A DNA stretch of 64,000 bases. It comes from Sphingomonadales bacterium. GTDB lineage: Bacteria > Pseudomonadota > Alphaproteobacteria > Sphingomonadales > Sphingomonadaceae. Position 1 is the first letter of the stretch; the number at the start of each line of letters is the position of its first letter. The notes under the pieces were generated by a model that did no database searches, had not been told where the DNA came from, and saw only the letters and a list, made by a program, of their open reading frames with translations. The position numbers were made by a program, and so were the translations under genes. The stretch is from positions 1 through 64,000 of the forward strand of contig JAAURJ010000008.1 in the NCBI GenBank assembly GCA_012032285.1, read 5' to 3'. Shown here piece after piece: positions 28,364 to 37,127 of this stretch.

Positions 28364-28711
28364 TCAACTGCGCCTGATCCGAAAAAGCCGCAATAAATCC
28401 TGTTTTATCGGTGGGAATGGAGGGCGCGTTCCTTCTTTCTTGCGGCGCAGCGCCCAATCGGTCCAGCGGCCATATTCGGGAAAGCGGTCATGCAGTTTCA
28501 AATATTGTCTTTTTGCCCAGCGCGAATTTTTAAGCACCATGGCGAGACCAACAGGAAAAAGGATCAAAAAGCCCGGCCCCGGCAAGGCTCCGATAATCGG
28601 GGATATGATGATCAGAAGCCATCCCGTGACCAGCATCACCATCCGCCAGCCAGCGGTGTTGCGGCGGGCCTTTGGGGATAATTTGGTATAGTCGGGATCT
28701 TCGCGGTCCAT
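28364..28711 (-). CDS. PGPGW-type small membrane protein
   Basis: A 115-residue protein with two hydrophobic segments (WRMVMLVTGWLLIIISPII and PGFLILFPVGLAMVL) separated by the PGPG turn that marks the PGPGW family (PF09656). After them comes LKNSRWAKR and a basic, probably cytoplasmic tail. Function is unknown. It is transcribed in the same direction as rpmH but about 100 bases before it, so it may share or read through into that operon. Confidence 0.65.
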   Translation of the reverse strand: MDREDPDYTKLSPKARRNTAGWRMVMLVTGWLLIIISPIIGALPGPGFLILFPVGLAMVLKNSRWAKRQYLKLHDRFPEYGRWTDWALRRKKEGTRPPFPPIKQDLLRLFRIRRS

Positions 28712-28819
28712 ATCGTTTATGTGGTGCGATGCGGAAATTTATACAAGTGTGGTTGATCGGCGCAAATGGAGCCTTTGCCGATTGTTGGAAAGAGTGTGGG
28801 TTTGTACAATCCGGTTTCG

Positions 28820-28926
28820 ACAAGCTCAGGGTGAGCGCGGGGGATTACTGCGGGCCTTCCTATCGTGTTAATTCTGGATGCAGGGCGGCACTGCAGATTT
28901 GCACTCTGCGCTCACCCTGAGCTTGT
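28820..28926. repeat. Inverted pair of the sphingomonad element ACAAGCTCAGGGTGAGCG
   Basis: ACAAGCTCAGGGTGAGCG at 28820-28837 recurs as its exact complement at 28909-28926, with 71 bases between. From memory this element (often TTCGACAAGCTCAGG...) is scattered through sphingomonad genomes; here two copies face each other in a gene-free 280-base gap. Confidence 0.75.
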
Positions 28927-28990
28927 CCAAGGCGGGAGGGTATCCCTCCTGCATCTATGCCCATCCACCCGGCTCCGAAAAACCTGCCTC

Positions 28991-29713
28991 TTAATCCAGC
29001 GGGATATAAGCGGCGATGTCGGAGCGGCCCAGATAAAGCGCGTCATCATGACCGACGCTGTTGGTCATGGCATAAAAGGCGGCGGCCTTGTCACGGGGAA
29101 TACCCATTTCGGTGTAGAAATTGATATATTCCACATTGACGGGATCATCGGCGGCATAATCATCCGCCTCCATCCCGTCGCTGTCACGCCAGCTATGCAC
29201 CGCAAATTCTGCGGTTGGAGCGGCGCTGCGTTTTTTGCCGGCCAGAAAAAGCTCGACCGCGCCCGATGCGACAAATCCGCCATCGGGCACATAGGTGGTA
29301 ATCCCGGCGCGGCGCAGCATCCGTGCAATGGTGAATATCGCAGAATCGTCGCCGGTGCCGGGGCAATCGACCATGTCCAATTGCCTGATCCCCGGCCAAG
29401 CCTGTAACAGGGCGCGAAATTCGGCAACGCTGCTGCTTTCGATACTGCCGGCGAGCTCCACCCGGTCATGACCCACTACATGAAAGGGACCATAGCTCGC
29501 CAGCAGTTTGCGACCCGAACCTGCCTGCTGCGGCGCAGCAACTGCACCTGTGGCAACATTTTGTCCGGGATCAGACTCTGTCCATTCATAGATTTCGGTT
29601 TCAACCGTGATGCCAGCCGCGCCCACAGGAATGGCATAAAGCATAAGGGACAACGCCGGTAAGGCCGTTCCTACCCTCTTGCAAATCCCCTGTGTCCGTG
29701 TTCCTGCCCGCAC
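28991..29713 (-). CDS. Exported ClpP/crotonase-fold-like protein (COG3904-like)
   Basis: A 240-residue protein with an N-terminal signal-like segment (ALPALSLMLYAIPVGAAG). The body resembles COG3904-type periplasmic proteins of the ClpP/crotonase fold: a beta-strand with LDMVDCPGTGDDSAI, then ITTYVPDGGFVASGAVELFL where a Ser stands at the position of the usual CASAC nucleophile, then the strand region AEFAVHSW with a His. A Ser-His pair would suit a serine peptidase, but the third residue is not identifiable. Activity is unproven. Earlier family matches are from memory only. Confidence 0.5.
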   Translation of the reverse strand: MRAGTRTQGICKRVGTALPALSLMLYAIPVGAAGITVETEIYEWTESDPGQNVATGAVAAPQQAGSGRKLLASYGPFHVVGHDRVELAGSIESSSVAEFRALLQAWPGIRQLDMVDCPGTGDDSAIFTIARMLRRAGITTYVPDGGFVASGAVELFLAGKKRSAAPTAEFAVHSWRDSDGMEADDYAADDPVNVEYINFYTEMGIPRDKAAAFYAMTNSVGHDDALYLGRSDIAAYIPLD

Positions 29714-29883
29714 CCAATTTTGCCCCTATCCATGTGCAAATTTTACTATGGCAGCATTGTGGTTGCGCCCTTGTAACCAGTCAGGGTTTCGCAAAATTTA
29801 ACCTTATTATTTCGTATATGAAGCGTTTGACTGGACTTGCAGGAAAAAAGCCCGCAGGAAACAGGGAACAAATAGGGGGTAAT

Positions 29884-31391
29884 ATGGTTTCCATCGTTTC
29901 GACCGTGGCCTATCTGGGGCTGGAAGCGCGCCGTGTGGAGGTGCAGTGCCAGATTGCGCCCGGCATGGCGGGGTTTTCGGTTGTCGGCCTTCCCGATAAA
30001 GCCGTGGCGGAAAGCCGGGAAAGGGTTCGCGCGGCAATTTCCGCGCTGGGCCTGTCGCTGCCGCCGAAACGCATCATCGTCAATTTATCACCAGCGGACC
30101 TGCCTAAGGAAGGGTCGCATTATGACTTGCCGATTGCCTTGGCGCTGCTGTCCGCGATGGGCGTGGTCGATGCAGAGGCTTTGGCGCATTATGTGGTGGT
30201 CGGCGAATTGGGGCTGGACGGACGGTTGGCCGCATCGCCTGGTGTTTTGCTTGCCGCCATCCATGCCGCTTCGCAACATATGGGATTGGTGTGCCCGGCG
30301 CTGCAAGGGGCGGAGGCGGCATGGGCCGGACAGATAGAGGTACTGGCCGCGCCCGATCTATTGACCCTACTCAACCATTTTAAGGGGCAGGCGATATTAA
30401 CCCCGCCGCAGCCAGGAGAGGTGGAGCAACCGGCAACCGGCCCCGATCTGAAAATGGTAAAGGGGCAGGAGACGGCGAAACGCGCCCTCGAAATTGCGGC
30501 GGCGGGCGGGCATAACCTGCTTATGTCGGGCCGCCGGGCGCGGGCAAATCGCTGCTCGCATCGTGCCTGCCCGGAATATTGCCGCCGCTCACTCCGTCCG
30601 AAGCGCTGGAGGTTTCGATGGTTGCATCGGTGGCGGGCACGCTGGAGGGCGGGCGGTTGTCGCGCACCCGGCCTTACCGCGCCCCGCATCATAGCGCCTC
30701 GATGCCCGCGCTGGTCGGCGGCGGATTGAAAGTGCGTCCCGGTGAGGTGAGCTTGGCCCATTTGGGGGTGTTGTTTCTGGATGAGCTACCCGAATTCCAG
30801 CGCGGCGTGCTAGACAGTTTGCGGCAACCGTTGGAAACGGGACAGGTCAGCGTCGCCCGTGCCAACAGCCATGTAACATTCCCCGCGAATGTGCAGTTGA
30901 TCGCCGCGATGAACCCATGCCGATGCGGCCATTTGGGCGACCCGGCGCTTGCCTGTTCCCGCGCCCCGCGCTGCGCCGCCGATTATCAGGCGAAGATATC
31001 GGGGCCTTTGCTCGACCGGATCGACCTTCATGTCGAGGTGCAGGCGGTGAGCGCCGCCGATCTTGTCTTGCCCCCCGCCGCCGAAGGATCAGCCGAAGTG
31101 GCGGCAAGGGTAAAAGCGGCAAGAGATAGGCAAAGCATCCGGTTACAGGGAATGGCGGCGCGGACCAATGCGGAACTGGACGGCGACGCATTGGCAGACC
31201 ATGCCGCGCCCGATGAAGCAGGGCGGATATTGCTGGCACAGGCCGCCGAAGCGATGCGGCTGTCGGCGCGAGGCTATACCCGCATATTAAGGGTTGCGCG
31301 GACGATAGCCGATCTGGCACAAAACGAAACTGTGGGCCGCATCCATATAGCCGAAGCCCTGTCATACCGAAGACAGGCTCCGCGAAATTAA
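29884..31391 (+). CDS. comM: ComM/YifB Mg-chelatase-like AAA+ ATPase (one-base frameshift)
   Basis: ComM is a hexameric AAA+ helicase that promotes branch migration during uptake and integration of DNA. The N-terminal ChlI domain starts MVSIVSTVAYLGLEARRVEV at 29884 behind AGGGGGT; the open frame continues upstream to 29692 without family similarity. Motifs: VVGLPDKAVAESRERVRAA, the P-loop region at 30531, LFLDELPEFQRGVLDSLRQP (Walker B) and the zinc-like block MNPCRCGHLGDP. One C is missing at 30531; restoring it yields SGPPGAGKSLLASCLPG and 502 residues. Confidence 0.9.
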
Positions 31392-31406
31392 TCTAAAAGG
31401 AATGAT

Positions 31407-31724
31407 ATGGCTTATTTGATATTGCGTTATAATTTGAAAGACGGCGTTACCGCTGCGCAATTTGAACAATGGGTGCGTGAAACCGATCAACCGGCAATGC
31501 GCGGTTTGAAACGGGTGGAAAGCTTTAACACCTACCGCGTGACCGGATTGCTTATGGGCGAGGGGGAAGCGGCGCAACGCTATTTCGAGATATTTGAAAT
31601 ATCCGATCTCGCCGGATTTACCGGAGACGATATGCCCGGTGAAACGGTGCAGGCCATTATGGGTGCGTTCATGCAAATGGTGGACAACCCGAATTCAATA
31701 TCGCTGAACGGGTTTAGGGCTTAG
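31407..31724 (+). CDS. HapK/REDY-like small protein
   Basis: A 105-residue protein matching, by eye, the REDY-like HapK family (PF11639), a ferredoxin-like alpha/beta barrel fold. HapK acts in prodigiosin-type pyrrole synthesis in Hahella, but sphingomonads carry many copies outside such pathways. Visible blocks: MAYLILRYNLKDGVTAAQF, ESFNTYRVTGLLMGEG and YFEIFEISDLAGF. It follows comM by 15 bases with an AAAGGAATG ribosome site and may be cotranscribed. No pigment genes are nearby. Confidence 0.6.
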   Translation: MAYLILRYNLKDGVTAAQFEQWVRETDQPAMRGLKRVESFNTYRVTGLLMGEGEAAQRYFEIFEISDLAGFTGDDMPGETVQAIMGAFMQMVDNPNSISLNGFRA

Positions 31725-31726
31725 GG

Positions 31727-31751
31727 CTTAGGGTAGGGTTGTGACCCTAAG
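31727..31751. repeat. TAGGGT/ACCCTA palindrome, copy 1 (loose)
   Basis: CTTAGGGT and ACCCTAAG face each other across a 9-base centre between convergent genes. It belongs by sequence with the tighter copies at 36311, 38749 and 46897. Confidence 0.5.
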
Positions 31752-31759
31752 CCTTTCTT

Positions 31760-33319
31760 CTACCCTGTATCTTCACAGGCAAACACCAGCAGCTCATTGG
31801 GCTGCGGCGGCAATATATCGCGCAGGCTCTGATTCATCCGTGTGATCCGTTCCGCTTTGTCCTTCGCGCCAGAGCAGCCCTTGACGTTGAATTGCCGCCG
31901 TGCTTCCTGCGCTTTTTGCATGGCGTCCAGCCCCAGCAAATAGCGTTCAATGCGGTAGCTATTGTCAGCCGGGTTATAGTGGACCAGCGAAACTTGTTGA
32001 TCGCTGCCCGGAACAAAGCCGCGGGTCCAATGGCCGCCATCGGGCGCATATTGGGTGCGGCCATTGACACAGCCGCTGCTGTTCCAATTAAATCGGACAT
32101 CGGCGGTGCTGGACACCGTAACCTTGCTGCGCTCTGGCACAAAGACGCAGCTTTTTGTTCCACCATTATCGGCGGATGCGGTGGAGGCTGCCGTGCTTTG
32201 CGCGGCGGCCTGCCTTGGCGTTTCTGCATCTGCCATCCGGTCTGCAACATCGGCAAAGCCGGGCCGCCCGGCAAAGATAAACAGCGCGGTAAATGTCAAT
32301 ATGGCCCCTACTATCCCGGCTATTTTTCCGTGCAGCGCCCGCTCGGCATGAAACAGTGCATAGCACCCACCGGCGCAGCCCAATGCCAGCAGCAGCAATA
32401 ATCCCGACAACGCCAGGCGATTATCCCGCTCGGCTATGATATTCAGTTCCGCATCGCGCCGCGCCTGTGCCTGTGCCTTTTCGCTTGCGGCCTCGGCGAT
32501 GCGCTGCTCTTTTTCGATTTTTTCACGTGCGGCTTTTTCCCGCTCAGCCTCAGCGGCGGTAAGCTCGGCCACGGATCGGCACGGTCCGCTGACGCTTGTA
32601 TAGGCGACCTTTTGGCTGCGTAAAAAAGCGGTGAGTTCTTTGACCGAAATGGCAAAGTAAAATTCCGATCCGCCATTTTCATTCGTCGAACCAAAGCTGT
32701 TAATTCCGACCACCCGGCCGCACGCGTCCACCATCGGTCCGCCGCTATTGCCGGGCGCAATCGGCGCGGTGTGCAATATCGTGTCAAACGCTTTTGCCGA
32801 CCGGCCCGATGATATTGTTCCCCTTGTTTTAACAGGTGTCTGCGGCCGCATGGTTTCGGCCTCGTCCAGCTGCATCGCAATATCGACATTGGCGGGATAA
32901 CCGATCGCGAAAACGTCGCTGCCATCGGGAACGGAGCTGAGCAGCAAACTGGCAGCGGGCAGTCTTTCGCTCCCTTGTAATTGCAGCAGCGCCAGATCAT
33001 TTTCGGGCGACCATTTCACCAAAGTCGCCGAATAGCTCTCGCGGCCTTGTGAGGGAACAATAAGGAATGTGATGCTTTCATTATGGAGCGATTCTTCAAC
33101 CACATGGGCGTTGGTGATAATCTTGTCGGGCGCAACCACCAGCCCCGACCCATGGCCGATCATTCGCCTTTCGCCGTCCACTTCGCCAAATATCGCAACG
33201 CGCACGACGCTGCGGCTTGCGGCCTGGATGTCGCCGCTATCGGCATGGGCGGCGGGCGGCATAACCATCGTCAGCAGCATCAGAAGAAAAAGGGCGAGCA
33301 GGGCGGGCAGTTTCGTCAT
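31760..33319 (-). CDS. Trypsin-like serine protease with coiled coil and two membrane helices
   Basis: A 519-residue protein of unusual build. A signal peptide leads into a trypsin-fold domain with His72 (TNAHVV), Asp108 (ENDLALLQL) and Ser192 (APIAPGNSGGPMVDACG), so the triad is complete. No PDZ domain follows; instead there is a charged coiled coil (AAEAEREKAAREKIEKEQR) near 255-300, two hydrophobic helices (LALSGLLLLLALGCAGGCYA and IAGIVGAILTFTALFIFAG), and a cysteine-containing C-terminal domain (CVFVPERSKV, NWNSSGCVNGRTQY, FNVKGCSGAKD). The catalytic part should be periplasmic. Target unknown. Confidence 0.75.
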   Translation of the reverse strand: MTKLPALLALFLLMLLTMVMPPAAHADSGDIQAASRSVVRVAIFGEVDGERRMIGHGSGLVVAPDKIITNAHVVEESLHNESITFLIVPSQGRESYSATLVKWSPENDLALLQLQGSERLPAASLLLSSVPDGSDVFAIGYPANVDIAMQLDEAETMRPQTPVKTRGTISSGRSAKAFDTILHTAPIAPGNSGGPMVDACGRVVGINSFGSTNENGGSEFYFAISVKELTAFLRSQKVAYTSVSGPCRSVAELTAAEAEREKAAREKIEKEQRIAEAASEKAQAQARRDAELNIIAERDNRLALSGLLLLLALGCAGGCYALFHAERALHGKIAGIVGAILTFTALFIFAGRPGFADVADRMADAETPRQAAAQSTAASTASADNGGTKSCVFVPERSKVTVSSTADVRFNWNSSGCVNGRTQYAPDGGHWTRGFVPGSDQQVSLVHYNPADNSYRIERYLLGLDAMQKAQEARRQFNVKGCSGAKDKAERITRMNQSLRDILPPQPNELLVFACEDTG

Positions 33320-33365
33320 GCGCCTTGTTTGCCCCTGTGCTCATGCGCTGGCAAGGGGAACCGCT

Positions 33366-35529
33366 TCATAAAAAGCTATAGGGATCGACATCGACACCGA
33401 CGCGCACGCCGCGCGGCCATTCCAAATCGTCCAGCCAGCCGCGGATCACCGATTGCAGGTCAATATTGCGCTGTGCATGGACCAGCAAGCGGTGCCGGTG
33501 CCGTCCGCGTAGCATGGAAAGCGGGGCAGGTGCGGGGCCATATATGTGAATTCCGTCGGCCACCGGGGCGCCGCCGCCAATGGCGCGGGCCGCCTCTATC
33601 GCTTCGCGTTCATCCTCCGATGAGATGATGATCGCGGCATAGCGGCCAAAGGGCGGCGCGCCCGCTGAGCGCCGCATGGCGGTTTCGGCATCATAAAAGG
33701 CATCGCGATCGCCTTCCACTAATGCCGCAATCACCGGATGGGCCGGGCTGCGCGTCTGGATCAGCACTTCGCCCGGTTTATCGCCGCGTCCTGCCCGGCC
33801 TGCCGCCTGCGCAATTTGTTGAAATGTCCGTTCCGCCGCCCGCAAATCCCCGCCGTCCAGCCCCAGATCGGCATCGATCACACCTACCAGCGTCAGGTTG
33901 GGAAAATGATACCCTTTGGTCACCAGCTGCGTCCCGATGATGATATCGACAGCGCCAGCCTCCACCCTTGCCACAAATTCAGCGGCTTTTTCAGGCGACC
34001 ATAAGGTATCCGATGTCGCCATTATGGTGCGGGCTTCGGGAAATAGCCGGTTTACCTCGTCGCTGATCCGTTCCACACCGGGGCCGCAGGCGACCAAGCT
34101 GTCTTCCTCGTTGCATTCGGGGCAGGCGGCGGGTGGCGGCATCACATGGCCGCAATGATGGCAGGCCAGCCGCTGCACCAACCGGTGTTCCACCATCCAA
34201 CTGGTGCAGTTCGGGCATTGGAACCGGTGACCACAAGTCCGGCATAGAGTGAGCGGGGCAAATCCGCGCCGGTTGAGGAAAAGCAGGCTTTGTTCCCCGC
34301 GCACTATCCGTTCCTGCAAAGCGGTAACCAGCGGCGGGGCAATCCAATGCTGCCGTTCGGGCGGGTCCAGCGTCAGGTCCACCGCCTTAATCTGCGGCAA
34401 TTTGGCCCGGCCAAAGCGCGAGGGTATGGCAAGCCCGGTATAAACCCCCGCTTGCACCATATGGCGGCTTTCCAAGGCGGGGGTGGCAGAGGCGAGTATC
34501 ACCGGAAAGCTTTCGAATTTTCCGCGCATCACCGCAACATCACGGGCATGGTAGCGCACTCCGTCTTCTTGTTTGAAACTGGTTTCATGCGCCTCATCCA
34601 CAATGATCAGGCCGGGCTGTTTATAGGGTAGGAACAGCGCGGAGCGCGCCCCCACCACCACCTTTGCGCTGCCATCGGCAACCGCCCGCCACTCCCGGCG
34701 GCGCTGCGACGCACGCATCCCGCTATGCCATGTCGCAGGCGGCGTGCCAAAGCGTTCCTCAAAACGTTTCAGGAAAGGCTGCGTCAATGCGATTTCAGGC
34801 AGCAGCACCAATATCTGCCGGTTGAGATGCAATGCCGCCGCCACCGCTTCAAAATAGGTTTCGGTTTTGCGGATCCGGTCACCCGTCCAGCACCATGGGC
34901 GCAAATTGCTGCGCCTTTACCGCCTCTACCATCGCGGCGGCGGCGGCGGATTGTTCGCTGGTCAGCACCGGCGCGGAAAAATCCGGATCGGGCAGGGGCA
35001 TGGGCGTATCAATGCCGACCTGAACCGGTTCAAATGCGCCCGCCTTTATCAGGCCGCGGATCACCGCGTCGCTTACCCCTGCTTCGCTGGCCAATTCGCG
35101 CACCAGCCCCTGCGCCCCTTCCAATTGGTCCAATGCCGCCGCCCGCAATTCGGTCATACGCTGCGGCACCAAACCCGTCGCGCGATATTCGGTGATGGTC
35201 GCCGCGCCCGATAGCGCCGCAGAGGAGGACAGCACCATGCGCAAGATATTGGCATGGGCAGTGATATAATAATCGGCCGTCCAGTTGATCAGGGCGCGAA
35301 GCCCGTCCGATAGCGGGGGCACATCCAAAACTTCATATACGGCGCGCAATTTTTTCGGATCAACCGGGTCTGCCGGAAAAACAGTTTCGTCCCAAACCAC
35401 ACCGGTTATCTTGCGCGGGCCAAGCGGGACAACCACGATGCTACCCGGACCGGCTTCGATGCCGGCGGGCAGTTTATAATCAAGCGGGCCAACCGCCTGG
35501 GTTAGTAAAATGACGCGGACGCGATTCAT
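33366..35529 (-). CDS. priA: Primosomal protein PriA, replication-restart helicase (two one-base losses)
   Basis: PriA reloads the replisome at collapsed forks. The N-terminal DNA-binding domain starts MNRVRVILLTQAVGPLDYKL; the helicase part has LLPEIALTQPFLKRFEERFG, the DEAH-type IIVDEAHETSFKQ, four CxxC-like zinc pairs (LCRTCGHRFQCPNC and HHCGH...CPEC), and AGRAGRGDKPGEV. Two losses lie 12 bases apart inside the Walker A codons, at 34870 (CC to C) and 34882-34884 (CCCC to CCC). Restoring both gives DGVTGSGKTETYF and 721 residues. Confidence 0.9.
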
Positions 35530-35627
35530 AGCATCGCTATAGGTCGCGGCGCACGCGGCGTCATCAACGCTATGGTATTTTGCAAAATTCTGTTAGCTTG
35601 CCGTTTGATTCTTTTGGGAGAGGTTTC

Positions 35628-36314
35628 ATGCAGATAGAGATTGACCGCAGGCAGATTCTGCTCGCCGGGCTTGCGGGCGCCGCGCTGACATTACCGGCTT
35701 GCCAAAGCCTTCCGGGGTTTAGCCTGAGCGAAGCAATCCGGCGATTGCTAACCCTATCTTCGCAAAATGCCTTTGCGCTGCTCCTCCAACCCAATGGATT
35801 TTACGATAGCCAGGTCGCCCGCATCGCCTTGCCCGACCGTCTGGGCGGCGGCACAAGCAGTGCGTTCTTATCGGCGGTGCTACAGAGCAGGTCATTCCGT
35901 GATAAGTTGCAGCGACAGTTAAACCGCGCGGCGGAAAAGGGGGCGGAACGGGCTGCACCGCTGGTCGCCGAAACGGTACGTAATGTGAGCATCGAGGATG
36001 CAGCCGCCATCGTGCGCGGCGGACCGCAGGCGGCCTCCACCTTTCTGCGCGGCAAAATGGGGGCGGCGGTGCTGGACGCGATGCTGCCCGGCATATCGGA
36101 CGGGCTGCGCCTGTTCGACGATGCCACGATCAGCCGGGCGGTGCAGTCGGTTTCGGGATTTGACATTGGCGCATTGGCCAATGACATTACCCAAAAAGCC
36201 GACAATGCCATATGGGCCGCAATCGGCGCAGAGGAAAGCGCCATCCGCGCCAATCCGCAAAGCACCAACGATCCCGTGCTGATCGGTGTGTTCGGATTGG
36301 GCAGCAAGTTTTAG
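35628..36314 (+). CDS. DUF4197 family exported protein
   Basis: A 228-residue protein. The N-terminus QILLAGLAGAALTLPAC looks like a twin-arginine-like or lipoprotein signal (Arg-Arg before the hydrophobic stretch, Cys at its end), so it is probably an anchored periplasmic protein. The rest fits DUF4197: LALPDRLGGGTSS-like block near 85, then the helical GISDGLRLFDDATISRAVQ and FGLGSKF end. Function unknown. The start at 35628 has a GGGAGAGG ribosome site; the frame is open back to 35580 without one. Its TAG stop is part of the palindrome at 36311. Confidence 0.7.
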   Translation: MQIEIDRRQILLAGLAGAALTLPACQSLPGFSLSEAIRRLLTLSSQNAFALLLQPNGFYDSQVARIALPDRLGGGTSSAFLSAVLQSRSFRDKLQRQLNRAAEKGAERAAPLVAETVRNVSIEDAAAIVRGGPQAASTFLRGKMGAAVLDAMLPGISDGLRLFDDATISRAVQSVSGFDIGALANDITQKADNAIWAAIGAEESAIRANPQSTNDPVLIGVFGLGSKF

Positions 36315-36328
36315 GGTCCTGACCCTAA
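36311..36328. repeat. TTAGGGTC/GACCCTAA palindrome, copy 2 (containing a stop codon)
   Basis: TTAGGGTCCTGACCCTAA is an 8-base perfect inverted repeat around CT. The first TAG (36312-36314) is the stop codon of the DUF4197 gene. Confidence 0.8.
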
Positions 36329-36438
36329 GCCGCAAATAGGGCAATAACATCTGTGCAAAGCGGCGGTTTTTTGCCAATAGGATGGGGCCGTGCGAATCCC
36401 GTTCGCTTAACCCAAAGATATAAAGGTTTCCAGTTACC

Positions 36439-37092
36439 ATGAAGTTTTTTGCCGACACCGCCGACACCGCCGAAATTGCCGATCTTGCCCAAACCGGCTT
36501 GCTCGACGGCGTGACCACCAACCCGTCGCTGATTAAAAAATCGGGCCGCGATATTATCGAAGTGACAAAAGAAATTTGCGGCCTCACCGATGGTCCCGTG
36601 TCCGCTGAAGTCGTCGCGCTGGATCATGCAGGGATGATGAAGGAAGCGGAAATATTGCGCAAAATTGCGGATAATGTCTGCATAAAAGTGCCGTTGACCG
36701 TCGATGGCCTGAAAACCTGTAAGGCGCTGACCGGTGAGGGCACTATGGTCAATGTGACCCTGTGCTTTTCCGCTAATCAGGCGCTGCTCGCTGCCAAAGC
36801 CGGGGCGAGCTTTATCTCTCCTTTTGTCGGGCGGCATGATGATAATGGCTTTGACGGCATGAGCCTGATTGAGGATATCCGCCTGATTTACGATAATTAT
36901 GGATTTGATACCGAAATATTGGTCGCCAGCATCCGGCACGGCGTCCATGTTCTGGAATCGGCGCGGATTGGTGCCGATGTGATCACCGCCCCGCCTGCTG
37001 TGATCAAGGGGCTGTTCAATCATGTGCTGACCAGCAAAGGCATTGACGCCTTTTTGAAAGATTGGGCCGATACCGGTCAGGCCATTGGCTGA
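36439..37092 (+). CDS. fsa: Transaldolase / fructose-6-phosphate aldolase (small type)
   Basis: A 217-residue short transaldolase. The Schiff-base lysine is K83 in NVCIKVPLT; the block [16 protein letters not shown] at 23-38 and the [11 protein letters not shown] block are diagnostic. Short-type members are annotated either as transaldolase (pentose phosphate pathway) or as fructose-6-phosphate aldolase; the sequence alone does not decide. It follows the DUF4197 gene by 124 bases. Confidence 0.9.
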   Translation: MKFFADTADTAEIADLAQTGLLDGVTTNPSLIKKSGRDIIEVTKEICGLTDGPVSAEVVALDHAGMMKEAEILRKIADNVCIKVPLTVDGLKTCKALTGEGTMVNVTLCFSANQALLAAKAGASFISPFVGRHDDNGFDGMSLIEDIRLIYDNYGFDTEILVASIRHGVHVLESARIGADVITAPPAVIKGLFNHVLTSKGIDAFLKDWADTGQAIG

Positions 37093-37127
37093 CCAGCCAT
37101 TTTGGCGGCATAAAAGGCGGAGTTGAT

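Noticed and set aside
28820-28926. CRISPR or tandem array
   Set aside because: Only two copies, in opposite orientation, with no further spacers.
31407-31724. Prodigiosin-type pigment locus
   Set aside because: Only a HapK-like protein is present; none of the other biosynthesis genes are in the window.
36311-36328. Telomere-like TTAGGG repeat
   Set aside because: The TTAGGG/CCCTAA likeness is chance; the element is a single palindrome, not a tandem array.
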